Assembly: GCA_036407095.1 (NCBI GenBank)
Contig: DASWZV010000142.1
Coordinates: forward strand, 62,001 to 126,000
Direction: 5' to 3'
Length of the DNA stretch: 64,000 nt
Source: Gp6-AA40 sp036407095
Lineage (GTDB): Bacteria; Acidobacteriota; Vicinamibacteria; Vicinamibacterales; UBA2999
In this document: positions 1-9,974 of the stretch, one piece after another
Layout of the letters: each line of letters begins with the position of its first letter
How positions within the stretch are numbered: position 1 is the stretch's first letter
Notes under the pieces: model-generated
The model's database searches: none
Told to the model about the DNA's origin: nothing
What the model saw: the letters and a program-made list of their open reading frames with translations, nothing else
Position numbers and translations under genes: made by a program

Positions 1-2457
1 CATGAGCTGACGTACGCCGTGCGTTCACTGCGACGCACACTGGGCTTCACGCTCGCGGCAGTCGTCACGCTTGCGCTCGGCCTTGGCGCCAACGCAGCCA
101 TATTCAGCCTGTCCGATGCGACCGCGTTTCGGCCGCCGGATGTGCCGCGGCCCGACGAGGTCGTCCGCGTGTTCAGCACCACTCGCGAGATCCCCTACGG
201 CGAGGTCTCGTATCCCGACTTCACCGACTTCAGGACGCGGACGAAAACACTCTCCGGGTTGGCGGCGTACGAAACGGTTGACTTCTCTCTCGCCAGCGAC
301 CGAATCGGACCTGCGCAATACGTCGGCGGCTGGGCGGTCAGCGCGAATTTCTTCTCCGTACTCGAGAGCACCATGGCCATCGGCCGCGCGTTCAGCGCGG
401 ACGAGGACCGTGCCGCGATGCCGGTGGCCGTGATCAGTCATCGGCTGTGGGAGCGCACCTTTCTTCGGAACCCGGACATCGTTGGCGTACGGGTCGTCCT
501 GTCGGGCGCCGAGTTTTCGATCATCGGTGTCGCGCCGGAGCCGTTCGGGACTGAACTCTATTTCCATCCCGACGTCTTCATTCCACTCACGACCGTGCGC
601 CTCACGAACCCGACGATCCCGGCCACCCTGCTCCAGGATCGTGCTCGGGGGTGGCTGACCGTGCTCGGCCGATTGCGTCGGAACGCGACGGCCGCCGACG
701 CAGCCGTCGAGTTCGCCGCGCTCGCTCGCGATCTCGAGCGGTCCTATCCGGACGTCAATCGCGGTCGACGAGCCACCGTGCTCCCCGAAATCACGGCACG
801 GGCCCGGCTCGACTCGGGCGGCGCGAAGGGCGCGATCGCGTTCATGGCGCTTGTCGGATTGGTGCTGCTCCTTGCGTGCGCGAACGTGGCAAACCTGCTC
901 CTCTCGCGCGGCGCATCGCGCGGACGGGAGCTCGCGCTTCGCGTCGCGATCGGCGCTTCGCGCTGGCGGTTGCTGCGTCAGCTGCTGCTCGAGAGCCTCG
1001 TGCTGTCGTGCGCCGGCACCGTCATGGGACTGCTTCTCGCGGCGGCGATGATTTCCTATCTCGCGACACTGTTCGTGATTCCGAGCGCCTTGCCACTCTC
1101 CATCGATCTGCGCCTCGACACCCGGATGCTTCTCGTTACGGGACTGGCGACGATCGTCACCACATTGCTGTGCGGTCTCGCCCCGGCGCTCCCCGTTCTG
1201 CGCGCAGCCCTTGGCGAACGACTCAAATCGTCATCCCGCGGACCGTTCGGGCGGGTGCGGTTCACGTTGCGCACAGCACTCGTCGCGTTGCAGGTGGCGA
1301 TGTCGGTGATCGTGCTCATCGCATCCGGCGTGCTGCTTCGTGCCTTCGCCGTGGCGCGGCATGCCGACCCGGGATTTCGAAGCGACCACGTGCTGCTCGC
1401 CTCGTTCAATCCGAGTCTGATCCGCTACGACACCGCACGCGCGCGACGGTTCTACGAACAGCTGCTGGAACGAACGCACGCGATTCCGGGTGTCGCGGCC
1501 GTGGGCTTCACACACTACGTGCCGCTCGGGGTGACCAACGGCTCTGTGCCGGTCGCGATCGATCGCGCTGGATCGGCCGCTGACGCGAACCGCTTCGACA
1601 CCGCCGAGACATCAGTCGACCCCGGCTACTGGAACGTGATCCGTACTCCGATCGTGCGCGGCCGCGCCTTCGATGCCACCGACAGTGCCTCGAGCTCACC
1701 GGTGACGATCGTGAACGAGACCTTCGCCCATCGATACTGGCCCGGCGAGGATCCGATCGGAAAGACGGTCACGTTTCCAGCGGCGGGACCGGCGACGGAG
1801 ACCGGCGGCGTGCCGGCGGCAGTCGTCGGGGTCGCGCGGGACGCCAAGTACTGGCAGCTTGCTGAAGTACCACAGCCGTTCATCTATCGACCCATCGCCC
1901 AGGGCCGGCGAGTGGCGCTCACGATGCTGGTGCTGGCGCGGGGAGAGCCGTTGTCGATCGCGTCTGCCGTGCGCGAGGCCGCGGCCTCGGTCGACTCCGC
2001 AGTCCCGATGTTCGACGTGAGGACGTTCGACGACCTGTACCAGTCGAAAGCGCTCCTGCCGGCGCGCATGATGTCGCAACTGGTCAGCACGCTCGGGGCG
2101 ATCGCGCTGCTGCTCTCCTCTGTCGGGTTGTACGGTGTCATCGCGTTTCTCGCAGCGCGACGAACCTACGAGATCAGCATCCGCATGGCCGTCGGGGCTT
2201 CGCCTGGCAGCGTGGTCAGAATGGTGCTCGGCCAGGCGGCGGTCTTCGTGCTCCCCGGCCTCGTCCTTGGAACAATCGCCGCGTTTCTGCTCGCCCCCTT
2301 CCTCGCGAGCCCGGAGTTCGATTTCGTAACGCCGCGCGATCCGTCGGTCTTCGCGCTCGTGATCGTCCTCACGACCGCTGTGGCGCTCGTCGCTGCGGGC
2401 GTGCCGGCGCGCCGTGCCGCGCGCGTCGATCCGGCGATCGCGTTACGAGCCGAGTGA
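1..2457 (+). CDS. ADOP/MacB-FtsX family ABC permease, 5' end outside the window
   Basis: The frame is open from base 1 and reads HELTYAVRSLRRTLGFT, matching the conserved N-terminal block (DLRYAVRSL..TP.F) of its neighbour, so the true start lies upstream of the window and the GTG at 19 is internal. About 818 residues are visible. The order is a first membrane helix, a periplasmic MacB-PCD-like domain, an FtsX domain with the LLLACANVANLLLSR block near residue 290, a second periplasmic domain, and a second FtsX domain ending VDPAIALRAE. This duplicated architecture is typical of acidobacterial orphan permeases, which usually lack a dedicated ATPase; none lies beside this pair. Substrate unknown; family assignment is secure. 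Confidence 0.92.
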   Translation, partial: HELTYAVRSLRRTLGFTLAAVVTLALGLGANAAIFSLSDATAFRPPDVPRPDEVVRVFSTTREIPYGEVSYPDFTDFRTRTKTLSGLAAYETVDFSLASDRIGPAQYVGGWAVSANFFSVLESTMAIGRAFSADEDRAAMPVAVISHRLWERTFLRNPDIVGVRVVLSGAEFSIIGVAPEPFGTELYFHPDVFIPLTTVRLTNPTIPATLLQDRARGWLTVLGRLRRNATAADAAVEFAALARDLERSYPDVNRGRRATVLPEITARARLDSGGAKGAIAFMALVGLVLLLACANVANLLLSRGASRGRELALRVAIGASRWRLLRQLLLESLVLSCAGTVMGLLLAAAMISYLATLFVIPSALPLSIDLRLDTRMLLVTGLATIVTTLLCGLAPALPVLRAALGERLKSSSRGPFGRVRFTLRTALVALQVAMSVIVLIASGVLLRAFAVARHADPGFRSDHVLLASFNPSLIRYDTARARRFYEQLLERTHAIPGVAAVGFTHYVPLGVTNGSVPVAIDRAGSAADANRFDTAETSVDPGYWNVIRTPIVRGRAFDATDSASSSPVTIVNETFAHRYWPGEDPIGKTVTFPAAGPATETGGVPAAVVGVARDAKYWQLAEVPQPFIYRPIAQGRRVALTMLVLARGEPLSIASAVREAAASVDSAVPMFDVRTFDDLYQSKALLPARMMSQLVSTLGAIALLLSSVGLYGVIAFLAARRTYEISIRMAVGASPGSVVRMVLGQAAVFVLPGLVLGTIAAFLLAPFLASPEFDFVTPRDPSVFALVIVLTTAVALVAAGVPARRAARVDPAIALRAE

Positions 2458-2482
2458 GGCATCGAGACGATGCGGACCCGCG

Positions 2483-5008
2483 ATGAATGACCTGCTGCAC
2501 GATCTGAGATATGCCGTCCGATCGCTCGGACGTACACCAGCCTTCACCGCAGCAGCAGTGATTACGTTGGCCCTCGGCATCGGCGCCAACAGCGCGATCT
2601 TCACGCTGCTCGACGCGGTGCTATTGAAGCCGCTGTCGCTGCCTCATGCGGACGAGCTCGTCACGCTCTACGAAAACCCCACCGGGCCCGGCGCGCCGAG
2701 CGGGACGCCAGATACCACCGGGGGTACTGGGCGCTTTCTTCGTTTCTCGTATCCACGATTCCTCCGTCTGCAGAACGCACTTGGCGACATGGGCTCGCTT
2801 GCCGCGATGACGCGCAGCGTCCCATTTGCCGTGCGCCTCGAGAACGACGCCACGCAGACCATCGTGCGCGGGCAGCTCACAACCAGCAACTACTTCACCA
2901 CGCTCGGTGTGCCCGTAACGCGAGGGCGGTCGTTTACTGAAGATGACGTGCAGCGCGGCAGCTCTCAACCTGTCGCCGTCGTGAGCGATGGATTCTGGCA
3001 GCGCATGCTGGGCGGATCGGATGCCGCGATCGGCCGGCCAATCCTGATCAATCGGCTGCCGGTGACCGTAATCGGCATCGCGCCTCCAGGATTCGTCGGA
3101 GCGTGGAGCGATGCCGAGAGCAATATCTGGCTGCCGCTCACCATGCAGCACGCGTTGAACTACCAGGCCAACGCGAGCTCGTACGGACCCGTCGACCCCG
3201 AGCAGCCGTGGTTCCAGCAGAACCTGATCGCCTGGCTGAATCTCGTCGGCCGTCTCGATGCCGGGTCGCGCCCGCGGGCCGAGGCGGCACTGCGCACCAC
3301 CAATCGCACCGCGTTGCTCGACATGTCGCTCGAGGTCCCTGACGTACGCGCCCGGCAATCGATCACGTCGGGCGTGCTGGTCGTCGAGCCGTTCGCCCGC
3401 GGCTTCTCCGGCCTGCGCGCGCGCTTTGCGACGTCGCTGGTCGCGCTCGCCGGCATGGTCGCGATCGTGCTGCTCGTGGCGTGCGCGAACATCGCCAACC
3501 TGCTGCTCGCGCGATCGACCGCGCGGTCGCGGGAGATCGGGATCCGCCTCGCGGTCGGTGCGAGCCGCGCCAGGCTGATCCAGCAGGGGCTCATCGAAAG
3601 CCTGCTGCTGGCGGGGAGTGGGGGCGCGGCCGGGTTTTTCGCGGGGCAATGGGGCAGCCTGCTGCTCGCGCGTCATGCGCTCGGTTCGCTGAATGCTCCG
3701 CTCCCCCGGGTCTTCGCACCCGATCTTCGCGTGCTCGCATTCACCGCGACGATCACGTTGGCCACGGCGTTCCTCTTCGGCCTCATGCCATCCCTGCGCG
3801 CCACCAGGATGGATGTCGTCGAACGGCTCGCCGGCGGCAGAGCGGTCGTCTCTGGCTTGCTGATGCGAGCGATGCGTCCGCTGGTCGCTGCCCAACTTGC
3901 CCTGTCGTTCGTCGTCGTCTTCGCGGCGGCGCTGCTGGGGCGAAGCCTGATCAACTTCTCCCACGTCGATCCAGGCTTCTCAATCGATCGCGTCGTCGCC
4001 GTTGCGTTCAATCCAAGGGTCAGCGGCTACACGCTCGAGCAGTTGCCGGCGCTTCGCGACCGGCTTCTCGCCGCGACGACGACGGTCCCCGTCGTGAGAT
4101 CCGCCGTCATCTCGACGTGCGGGCTGCTCGCCAACTGCACGCAAAGCAGCGGCTTTCGTATCGGCGAGCAGGGTGGCGTCCAGTTGAACGAAAACTATGT
4201 CGGGCCCGGGTACTTCGCCACCGTCGGGATTCCGCTGAAGCGCGGGCGCGAGTTCGGCGCCCGCGATGTCGACAAGATGCCGCTCGTCGCCGTCGTGAGC
4301 GAGTCGGTAGCTCGACGATACTTCGGTGGCAGGGACGCGATCGGTCAAACGATCGGCGATGAGGAGTTCACCGCGGAAGTCGTCGGGATCGTTGGCGACA
4401 CCAGGCCACTCTCGCTTCGCGACGCGCCAGTACCAATGGTGTATTTCCCCATCGCGCAGTGGAACCAACCGGTCTACACGCTGGCCGCACGTATCGCTGG
4501 TGATGCCCCTTCGGGAGCCCTCGCGATTCAACAGGCTCTCAAGGCCGCCGAACCGGGCCTCATCATCGATTCTGCCGGGACGATGAACACCTACCTCTCA
4601 CAGGGCACCGGACGTGAACGCCTTGTAACGTACCTGGTGTCGGCGCTCGGTGCGCTCGCCCTCCTGCTCGCCTGCGTCGGCCTGTACGGCGTGCTGTCAT
4701 ATGCCGTCGCGTGGCGGACGCCCGAACTCGGCGTTCGTATTGCGCTGGGCGCGCGCCCCGCCGACCTCCGCAGCCTCGTCCTGCGGGACGCGTTCCGGAT
4801 GATCGCCGTCGGCACGCTGGCAGGTCTCGGCACCGCCTTCTGGGCCAATCGGCTGTTTCAATCGCTGCTCTTCGACGTCAGCCCCTTCGATGCGGCGACC
4901 TGCGCCGTCGCCATCGTGGCGCTGGCCGGCTGCGCCCTCCTCGCATGCAGCCTGCCGGCGATGCGCGCGTCACACCTCGATCCGATTCGAGCCCTGCGCG
5001 CGGACTGA
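2483..5008 (+). CDS. ADOP/MacB-FtsX family ABC permease
   Basis: An 841-residue inner-membrane permease with the same duplicated MacB-PCD plus FtsX layout as the gene before it, 25 bp upstream. The ATG at 2483 is chosen because it gives MNDLLHDLRYAVRSLGRTPAFT, the standard ADOP start; a longer in-frame start at 2414 would overlap the previous gene and add a non-conserved tail. The VLLVACANIANLLLARSTARSREIGIRLAVGASR block marks the first FtsX domain and LLACVGLYGVLSYAVAWRTPELGVRIALGAR the second. It ends LDPIRALRAD. No ATPase is adjacent, so it is an orphan permease or uses an ATPase from elsewhere. Substrate unknown. Confidence 0.93.
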   Translation: MNDLLHDLRYAVRSLGRTPAFTAAAVITLALGIGANSAIFTLLDAVLLKPLSLPHADELVTLYENPTGPGAPSGTPDTTGGTGRFLRFSYPRFLRLQNALGDMGSLAAMTRSVPFAVRLENDATQTIVRGQLTTSNYFTTLGVPVTRGRSFTEDDVQRGSSQPVAVVSDGFWQRMLGGSDAAIGRPILINRLPVTVIGIAPPGFVGAWSDAESNIWLPLTMQHALNYQANASSYGPVDPEQPWFQQNLIAWLNLVGRLDAGSRPRAEAALRTTNRTALLDMSLEVPDVRARQSITSGVLVVEPFARGFSGLRARFATSLVALAGMVAIVLLVACANIANLLLARSTARSREIGIRLAVGASRARLIQQGLIESLLLAGSGGAAGFFAGQWGSLLLARHALGSLNAPLPRVFAPDLRVLAFTATITLATAFLFGLMPSLRATRMDVVERLAGGRAVVSGLLMRAMRPLVAAQLALSFVVVFAAALLGRSLINFSHVDPGFSIDRVVAVAFNPRVSGYTLEQLPALRDRLLAATTTVPVVRSAVISTCGLLANCTQSSGFRIGEQGGVQLNENYVGPGYFATVGIPLKRGREFGARDVDKMPLVAVVSESVARRYFGGRDAIGQTIGDEEFTAEVVGIVGDTRPLSLRDAPVPMVYFPIAQWNQPVYTLAARIAGDAPSGALAIQQALKAAEPGLIIDSAGTMNTYLSQGTGRERLVTYLVSALGALALLLACVGLYGVLSYAVAWRTPELGVRIALGARPADLRSLVLRDAFRMIAVGTLAGLGTAFWANRLFQSLLFDVSPFDAATCAVAIVALAGCALLACSLPAMRASHLDPIRALRAD

Positions 5009-5025
5009 GATATTCTTGGGAGTTG

Positions 5026-5967
5026 ATGCCCGTTGTAGTCCGGGGTTTCAACCCCGTCCGTGCCGCCGCGCTGCTCGCCGTTCTCATCTCCGCCTTCGTC
5101 ATCGCCCCTGCATGTTCGATCAAGACGATGGCGGTGAAGACTGTGGCCAATACGCTGTCGGACACTGGCGACGTCTTCACCAGAGACGACGATCCCGATC
5201 TCATTCGAGATGCGACGCCGTTTGCCTTGAAGCTGTACGAGTCGCTGCTCGAATCGGTCCCGACGCACGTGCCGCTGCTCGTCGCCACGTGCGGCAGCTT
5301 CACCCAGTACGGCTACGCGTTCCTCGAATCGGAAGCAGACGGCCTCGATGCAAGCCGGCGGAACGAGGCGGTCGCCCTTCGTGAACGCGCGCTCAAGCAC
5401 TACCTCCGCGCCCGCGGCTACTGCATGCGCGGGATCGACGCGCGGTTCGGAAAAGGGTCCAGTCAGGCGTTGCTTCAGGATCCGGCCGCCACGCTGAAGA
5501 AGGCGCAGAAGAGCGACGTTCCGCTGGTGTACTGGTCGGCGGCATCCTGGGGTGCCGCGATCTCGCTCGGCATCGATCGTCCCGATCTCGCCGTCGATTT
5601 CCCCACCGTGCGCGCGCTGGCGGACCGGGCGCTTGCGCTCGATCCGACCTGGAATAGAGGGGCGATCCACGAGCTGATGATTTCGCTCGACAGCCTGCCC
5701 GAAGCGCTCGGCGGCAATCCCGAACGGGCCCGCGAGCACTTCAAGATGGCCGTCGAGATTCAGAAGGGGTTGTCGCCCGGACCGTATGTCGCCCTGGCGA
5801 CGGGCATCGCCGTGCCCGCGCAGGATCGGCCCGAGTTCGAGCGTCTGCTCAAAGAAGCGTTGGCAATCGATCCCGAAAAGGATCCATCGAATCGTCTCGT
5901 CATTCTCGTGACGCAGCGCCGGGCGCGCGACCTGCTTGCGCACATCGACGAGAAGTTTTCAAAATAG
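5026..5967 (+). CDS. TRAP transporter TatT-like lipoprotein (T component)
   Basis: A 313-residue protein with an N-terminal hydrophobic segment ending IAPACS, a weak lipobox, so probably a periplasm-facing lipoprotein. The rest is helical with TPR-like repeats (for example ALALDPTWNRGAIHELMISL and ALAIDPEKDPSNRLVILVTQRRARDLL). This matches the TatT family, the TPR partner of TRAP binding proteins described in Treponema; there TatT forms a trimer that docks the substrate-binding protein. A TRAP binding protein and permease follow directly, which supports the call. The ATG at 5026 follows GGGAG. The first codons run through a genomic palindromic repeat (5035-5058), so the extreme N-terminus is repeat-derived. 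Confidence 0.85.
   Translation: MPVVVRGFNPVRAAALLAVLISAFVIAPACSIKTMAVKTVANTLSDTGDVFTRDDDPDLIRDATPFALKLYESLLESVPTHVPLLVATCGSFTQYGYAFLESEADGLDASRRNEAVALRERALKHYLRARGYCMRGIDARFGKGSSQALLQDPAATLKKAQKSDVPLVYWSAASWGAAISLGIDRPDLAVDFPTVRALADRALALDPTWNRGAIHELMISLDSLPEALGGNPERAREHFKMAVEIQKGLSPGPYVALATGIAVPAQDRPEFERLLKEALAIDPEKDPSNRLVILVTQRRARDLLAHIDEKFSK
5035..5058. repeat. REP-like palindrome inside the tatT-like start
   Basis: GTAGTC is followed by a perfect 7-bp stem (CGGGGTT / AACCCCG) with a TC loop at 5041-5056. It has the same layout as the palindromes at 5983-6000, 48926-48976 and 61861-61880. It lies in frame and encodes residues 4-11 of the TatT-like protein. Confidence 0.6.
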
Positions 5968-5974
5968 AGATTTG

Positions 5975-6003
5975 TACGTGGGGTCCGGCTTCAGCCGGAC
6001 CGA
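5975..6003. repeat. REP-like palindrome between tatT-like gene and dctP
   Basis: GTCCGGCT-TC-AGCCGGAC forms a perfect 8-bp stem at 5983-6000, 16 bp after the TatT-like stop and just ahead of the dctP Shine-Dalgarno. In the transcript it could act as a stabilising or attenuating hairpin between the two genes. The same core recurs at 48959-48976. Confidence 0.65.
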
Positions 6004-6016
6004 ATTCGGAGGATGT

Positions 6017-7036
6017 ATGTCGGTTCGTAAAGCAGTTGCACTACTCATGACAGTCGTCGCGCTCGCGGTGCCGATCACGCTCGGTGCTGCGGTCACGCTC
6101 AAGCTGGCCACGCAGGCCCCGGTCAATTCGTCCTGGCACAAGGCGCTGCTCGACATGGGCGCGGAGTGGGACCAGAAGACATCCGGTCGGGTCAAGCTCA
6201 CCGTGTACGCGGGCGGCACGCAAGGCAGCGAGGACGCCACGATTCGCATGATGCGGCCCGGCGTCGATCAGCTCCAGGCAAACCTGCTCATGCTGCCGGG
6301 GCTCGGCCACATCGACGACGCGTTCAACGCGTTCGGGATCCCGTTCTTCTTCGAGAGCGATGCCGAAGGCGAGTACGTGCTTCAGAAGCTGACACCGTTC
6401 CTCGAACAGCGTCTCGACGCCAAGGGTTTCAAGCTGCTCTGCTGGGGAAGCGCCGGATGGGTTCAGCTGTTCTCGAAGAAGCCGTTGGCGACGCTCGCCG
6501 ACGTCAAGAACGCAAAGCTCTACACCAACCAGGGCGACGATCGCATGTCGCAGTGGTACAAGTCCAACGGCTTCCACCCGGTGGCACTCGCGGCTGGCGA
6601 CATCCCGGCGCAGTTGAAGCTCACGACCGGGCTGATCGACGCGGCGCCGAGCCCGCCGTATCCGGCGCTGCTGCTCCAGATGTTCCGCGACGCGAAGTAC
6701 ATGCTCGACGTGCGCGTGGCGCCGCTCTACGGCGCGATCGTGATGACCAACGATGCCTGGAACAAGATCGACGCCGGCGATCGGCCTGCGGTGCTTGCCG
6801 CCGCCAAGACGATCGAGAAGCGGCTGCTCGGTGAGGCACCGAAGCTCGATGCCGATTCGGTCGCGACCATGAAGAGCCGCGGGCTGACGGTGACGTCGCT
6901 CGATCCGAAAGCGGCGGCCGAATTCCGTGCAGCCGCCGAGAACTTCGTGAAGTCGATGCGCGGCAACATCGTGCCGGCTGACGCCTATGACGCGGCCCTG
7001 AAGGAGCGAGACGCTTACAGGAAGACCCGCAAGTAA
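6017..7036 (+). CDS. dctP: TRAP transporter substrate-binding protein DctP
   Basis: A 339-residue periplasmic solute-binding protein of the DctP family. It starts with a signal peptide (MSVRKAVALLMTVVALAVPITLGAA) and continues LKLATQAPVNSSWHKALLDMG, the usual first strand and ligand-lobe segment of TRAP binding proteins. The GGSQG-like segment reads GGTQGSEDATIRMMRPG, and QLKLTTGLIDAAPSPP resembles the ligand-site hinge. The ATG at 6017 is preceded by GGAGG at 6008. The C-terminal KERDAYRKTRK is typical. Its stop overlaps the start of the fused permease (TAATG), indicating translational coupling. The substrate is probably an organic or sugar acid but cannot be named from sequence. Confidence 0.92.
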   Translation: MSVRKAVALLMTVVALAVPITLGAAVTLKLATQAPVNSSWHKALLDMGAEWDQKTSGRVKLTVYAGGTQGSEDATIRMMRPGVDQLQANLLMLPGLGHIDDAFNAFGIPFFFESDAEGEYVLQKLTPFLEQRLDAKGFKLLCWGSAGWVQLFSKKPLATLADVKNAKLYTNQGDDRMSQWYKSNGFHPVALAAGDIPAQLKLTTGLIDAAPSPPYPALLLQMFRDAKYMLDVRVAPLYGAIVMTNDAWNKIDAGDRPAVLAAAKTIEKRLLGEAPKLDADSVATMKSRGLTVTSLDPKAAAEFRAAAENFVKSMRGNIVPADAYDAALKERDAYRKTRK

Positions 7037-8850
7037 TGCGGGCGCGGGTGCTCGCGCTGCGCGCGGAAAATGTCCTCGCGACGGCGGCTCTCGGGGGCAT
7101 CATGCTGCTGCCGCTCGCGGAGATCGCGACGCGGCGGATTGTCAGCACGGGAATTCCGGGCTCGGCTCCCTTCACGCTGAACCTCACGTTGTGGGTCGGC
7201 CTGCTCGGCGCGGCGATCGCCGCGCGTGATGGGAAACTCCTCACCCTGGCCACCGGCGAATTCCTCCCCGCCCGCATCTCGGGACTCGCGCACATCATCG
7301 GCGGAGCGGTCGGCGCCGCGATCGCGGCAATGTTCATGGTCGGCGGCCTCAGCCTCGTGATCACCGAGCGCGCCGCCGGCGATCACATCGCCGTGAACGT
7401 GCCGGTGTGGGTATCGACGCTGGCCTTTCCGATCGGATTCGGGCTGATCGCGATTCGCCTCGCGCTGCGTGCAGCGCCGCACTGGCGCGGGCGGGCGATC
7501 GCGCTCCTCTCGATCGTCGTGGGCGCGTTCGCCGCGCTCCGTTTCGAGTTCTTCGAGGGACGCGCGCTCCTGCCCTGGGCCATCGGCGTCGTCGTCGCGG
7601 GCGTTCTGGGCGCGCCGATTTTTTCGTTGCTCGGCGGCATCGCGATGCTCGCCTTCTTCACCGACGGCAGCCGGCCGATCGTGCCGCTGATCAAGGCGTA
7701 CGAAGAGCTCACGTCCCCTTCGGCCAATCTCGCCGCGATTCCGCTGTTCACGCTGACGGGGTTCCTCCTGGCGGAGGGCGGCGCTTCGACCAGACTCCTG
7801 CGCGCGCTGCGCGCGCTCTTCGGATGGGCGCCGGGTGGCACAGCGGTCGCCGCAGCCACGTTGTGTGCCTTCTTCACGCTCTTCACCGGTGGATCCGGCG
7901 TCACGATTCTCGCGCTTGGCGGACTGCTGCTGCCGGCGCTGCTGAAAGAGGGCTATCGCGAGCGCTTCGCGATCGGACTCCTCACAGCGTCGGGATCGCT
8001 TGGCCTGCTCTTCCCGCTCTCCGTGCCGCTGATCCTCTACGGCATCGTGGCGCAGAACGTGGCGATCGAGGATCTCTTCATCGGCGGCATCGTCCCCGGT
8101 GTGTTGATGCTCGCCCTCGTCGCCACGCTCGGCGTTCGCGAAGCGATCCGCAGCGGCGCCGAACGCGCCCCCTTCCGGATATCGGAGGTCGCGGCGGGTC
8201 TGTGGGAAGCGAAGTGGGAGATGCTGCTTCCGATCGTCGTACTGTGGGCGCTGCTCGGCGGCTACGCGACGACCTCCGAATCGGCCGCCATCGCCGCGCT
8301 CTACGCGCTCATCGTTCAGCGCTTCATTCATCGCGACGTCCCCTCGTTCAAAGACGTCGTGCGGGTGGCGGGCGACTGCGTCGCACTCGTCGGCGGCGTG
8401 TTGATCATCCTCGCGGTCGCAGTCGGCCTGACGAACTACCTCGTCAACGCGCAAGTGCCGATGCGGCTCATCGAATGGACGCAGGCGCACATCGAGTCGA
8501 AAGCGCTGTTCCTGCTCGCACTCAACGTCTTCCTGCTGCTCGTCGGGACGGTCATGGACATCTTCTCGGCGATCGTGGTCGTCGTGCCGCTGATCCTGCC
8601 GCTCGCCGATGCCTACGGGATCGGCTACGTCCACCTCGGCGTCATCTTCATCGCGAACCTCGAGCTCGGATACCTGCACCCACCGCTCGGTTTGAACCTG
8701 CTGCTCGCGTCGTATCGGTTCAAGAAGCCCGTTCTCGAGGTGACGATGGCGACGCTGCCGATGCTGGGGATCCTCGCGGCAGGGGTGCTCCTGATTACGT
8801 ATGTGCCGCTGTTGACGGAGGGGTTGCTGCGGGTGATGGGGAGGCTCTGA
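7036..8850 (+). CDS. TRAP transporter fused permease DctQM
   Basis: A 604-residue inner-membrane protein joining the small (DctQ) and large (DctM) TRAP permease subunits. Residues 1 to about 160 form the four-helix DctQ part, including a conserved ARDGKLLTLATGEFLP-like loop. From about 190 onward is DctM, with the ELTSPSANLAAIPLFTLTGFLLAEGG segment, LFTGGSGVTILALGGLLLPAL, and a C-terminal GVIFIANLELGYLHPPLGLNLL block. Together with DctP it makes a Na+ or H+ coupled secondary transporter. The ATG overlaps the dctP stop by one base. The operon appears to end here, followed by a repeat cluster. Confidence 0.92.
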   Translation: MRARVLALRAENVLATAALGGIMLLPLAEIATRRIVSTGIPGSAPFTLNLTLWVGLLGAAIAARDGKLLTLATGEFLPARISGLAHIIGGAVGAAIAAMFMVGGLSLVITERAAGDHIAVNVPVWVSTLAFPIGFGLIAIRLALRAAPHWRGRAIALLSIVVGAFAALRFEFFEGRALLPWAIGVVVAGVLGAPIFSLLGGIAMLAFFTDGSRPIVPLIKAYEELTSPSANLAAIPLFTLTGFLLAEGGASTRLLRALRALFGWAPGGTAVAAATLCAFFTLFTGGSGVTILALGGLLLPALLKEGYRERFAIGLLTASGSLGLLFPLSVPLILYGIVAQNVAIEDLFIGGIVPGVLMLALVATLGVREAIRSGAERAPFRISEVAAGLWEAKWEMLLPIVVLWALLGGYATTSESAAIAALYALIVQRFIHRDVPSFKDVVRVAGDCVALVGGVLIILAVAVGLTNYLVNAQVPMRLIEWTQAHIESKALFLLALNVFLLLVGTVMDIFSAIVVVVPLILPLADAYGIGYVHLGVIFIANLELGYLHPPLGLNLLLASYRFKKPVLEVTMATLPMLGILAAGVLLITYVPLLTEGLLRVMGRL

Positions 8851-9085
8851 TCGGGCACGTCCTTCGGAGGTGTAGGGCGCGTGCTTGCGGCCAGGGCACG
8901 TTCTGCGAACGTGTAGGGCGCGTGCTCCGCACGCGTAGGGCGGGCTCGCTATCGCGAGCCCGTCGGGCACGTCCTTCGGAGGTGTAGGGAGTTAGCGGCC
9001 GAAGGCCGGCCCCACGGGCGCGCAGCGCCTGCCCTAATGCAAAGCGGCCCTACCGCGAAGCGGCCCTACCGAAAGCGGCCCACCG
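8851..9085. repeat. Cluster of palindromic and tandem intergenic repeats
   Basis: The sequence holds two exact copies of a 27-bp unit (8851-8877 and 8963-8989) starting TCGGGCACGTCCTTCGG. Between them are three further palindromes, each followed or preceded by GTAGGGCG: ACGTTC/GAACGT, CGCGTGC/GCACGCG and GGGCTCGC/GCGAGCCC. After these come about 3.5 tandem copies of a 14-16-bp AAGCGGCCCTACCGCG unit (9042-9085). No ORF or tRNA is visible. It looks like a BIME-type array of REP elements at the 3' end of the TRAP operon. Confidence 0.75.
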
Positions 9086-9179
9086 CGAAGCCCCCGGCGT
9101 CCCTGTCCGTTTCCGGGACGATGTATCCCGCGCTCGAACAAAACAACCGTAAGATCGCATAAATTCCCTTGAATAACCC

Positions 9180-9195
9180 CGGCATGCGGCTTGAT
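9180..9195 (+). promoter_or_regulatory. Candidate sigma-54 (-24/-12) promoter of the ABC export module
   Basis: CGGCATGCGGCTTGAT fits the -24/-12 layout: GG at 9181, then ten bases, then GA where the consensus has GC, within a TTGA that replaces TTGC. It sits about 25-40 bp before the ATPase start. The module encodes its own NtrC-type regulator, which makes the match more interesting, but the -12 GC is not exact. GGGA/TCCC inverted half-sites lie upstream at about 9115-9130 and could be an enhancer. Confidence 0.4.
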
Positions 9196-9218
9196 ACCCA
9201 GCCGTGAAAGGCACAGAC

Positions 9219-9953
<735 letters not shown>

Positions 9954-9974
9954 AGGCGTTTGAAGCCAACGGAG

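Noticed and set aside
7015..8970. 651-residue minus-strand ORF across dctQM
   Set aside because: Antisense frame of a clear TRAP permease in high-GC DNA; its composition (Arg, Glu, Asp, Gln rich) is that of a shadow frame and no domain is visible.
8851..9085. CRISPR array or tRNA cluster
   Set aside because: Repeats are palindromic, of several kinds and unequally spaced, with no regular unique spacers and no cloverleaf.
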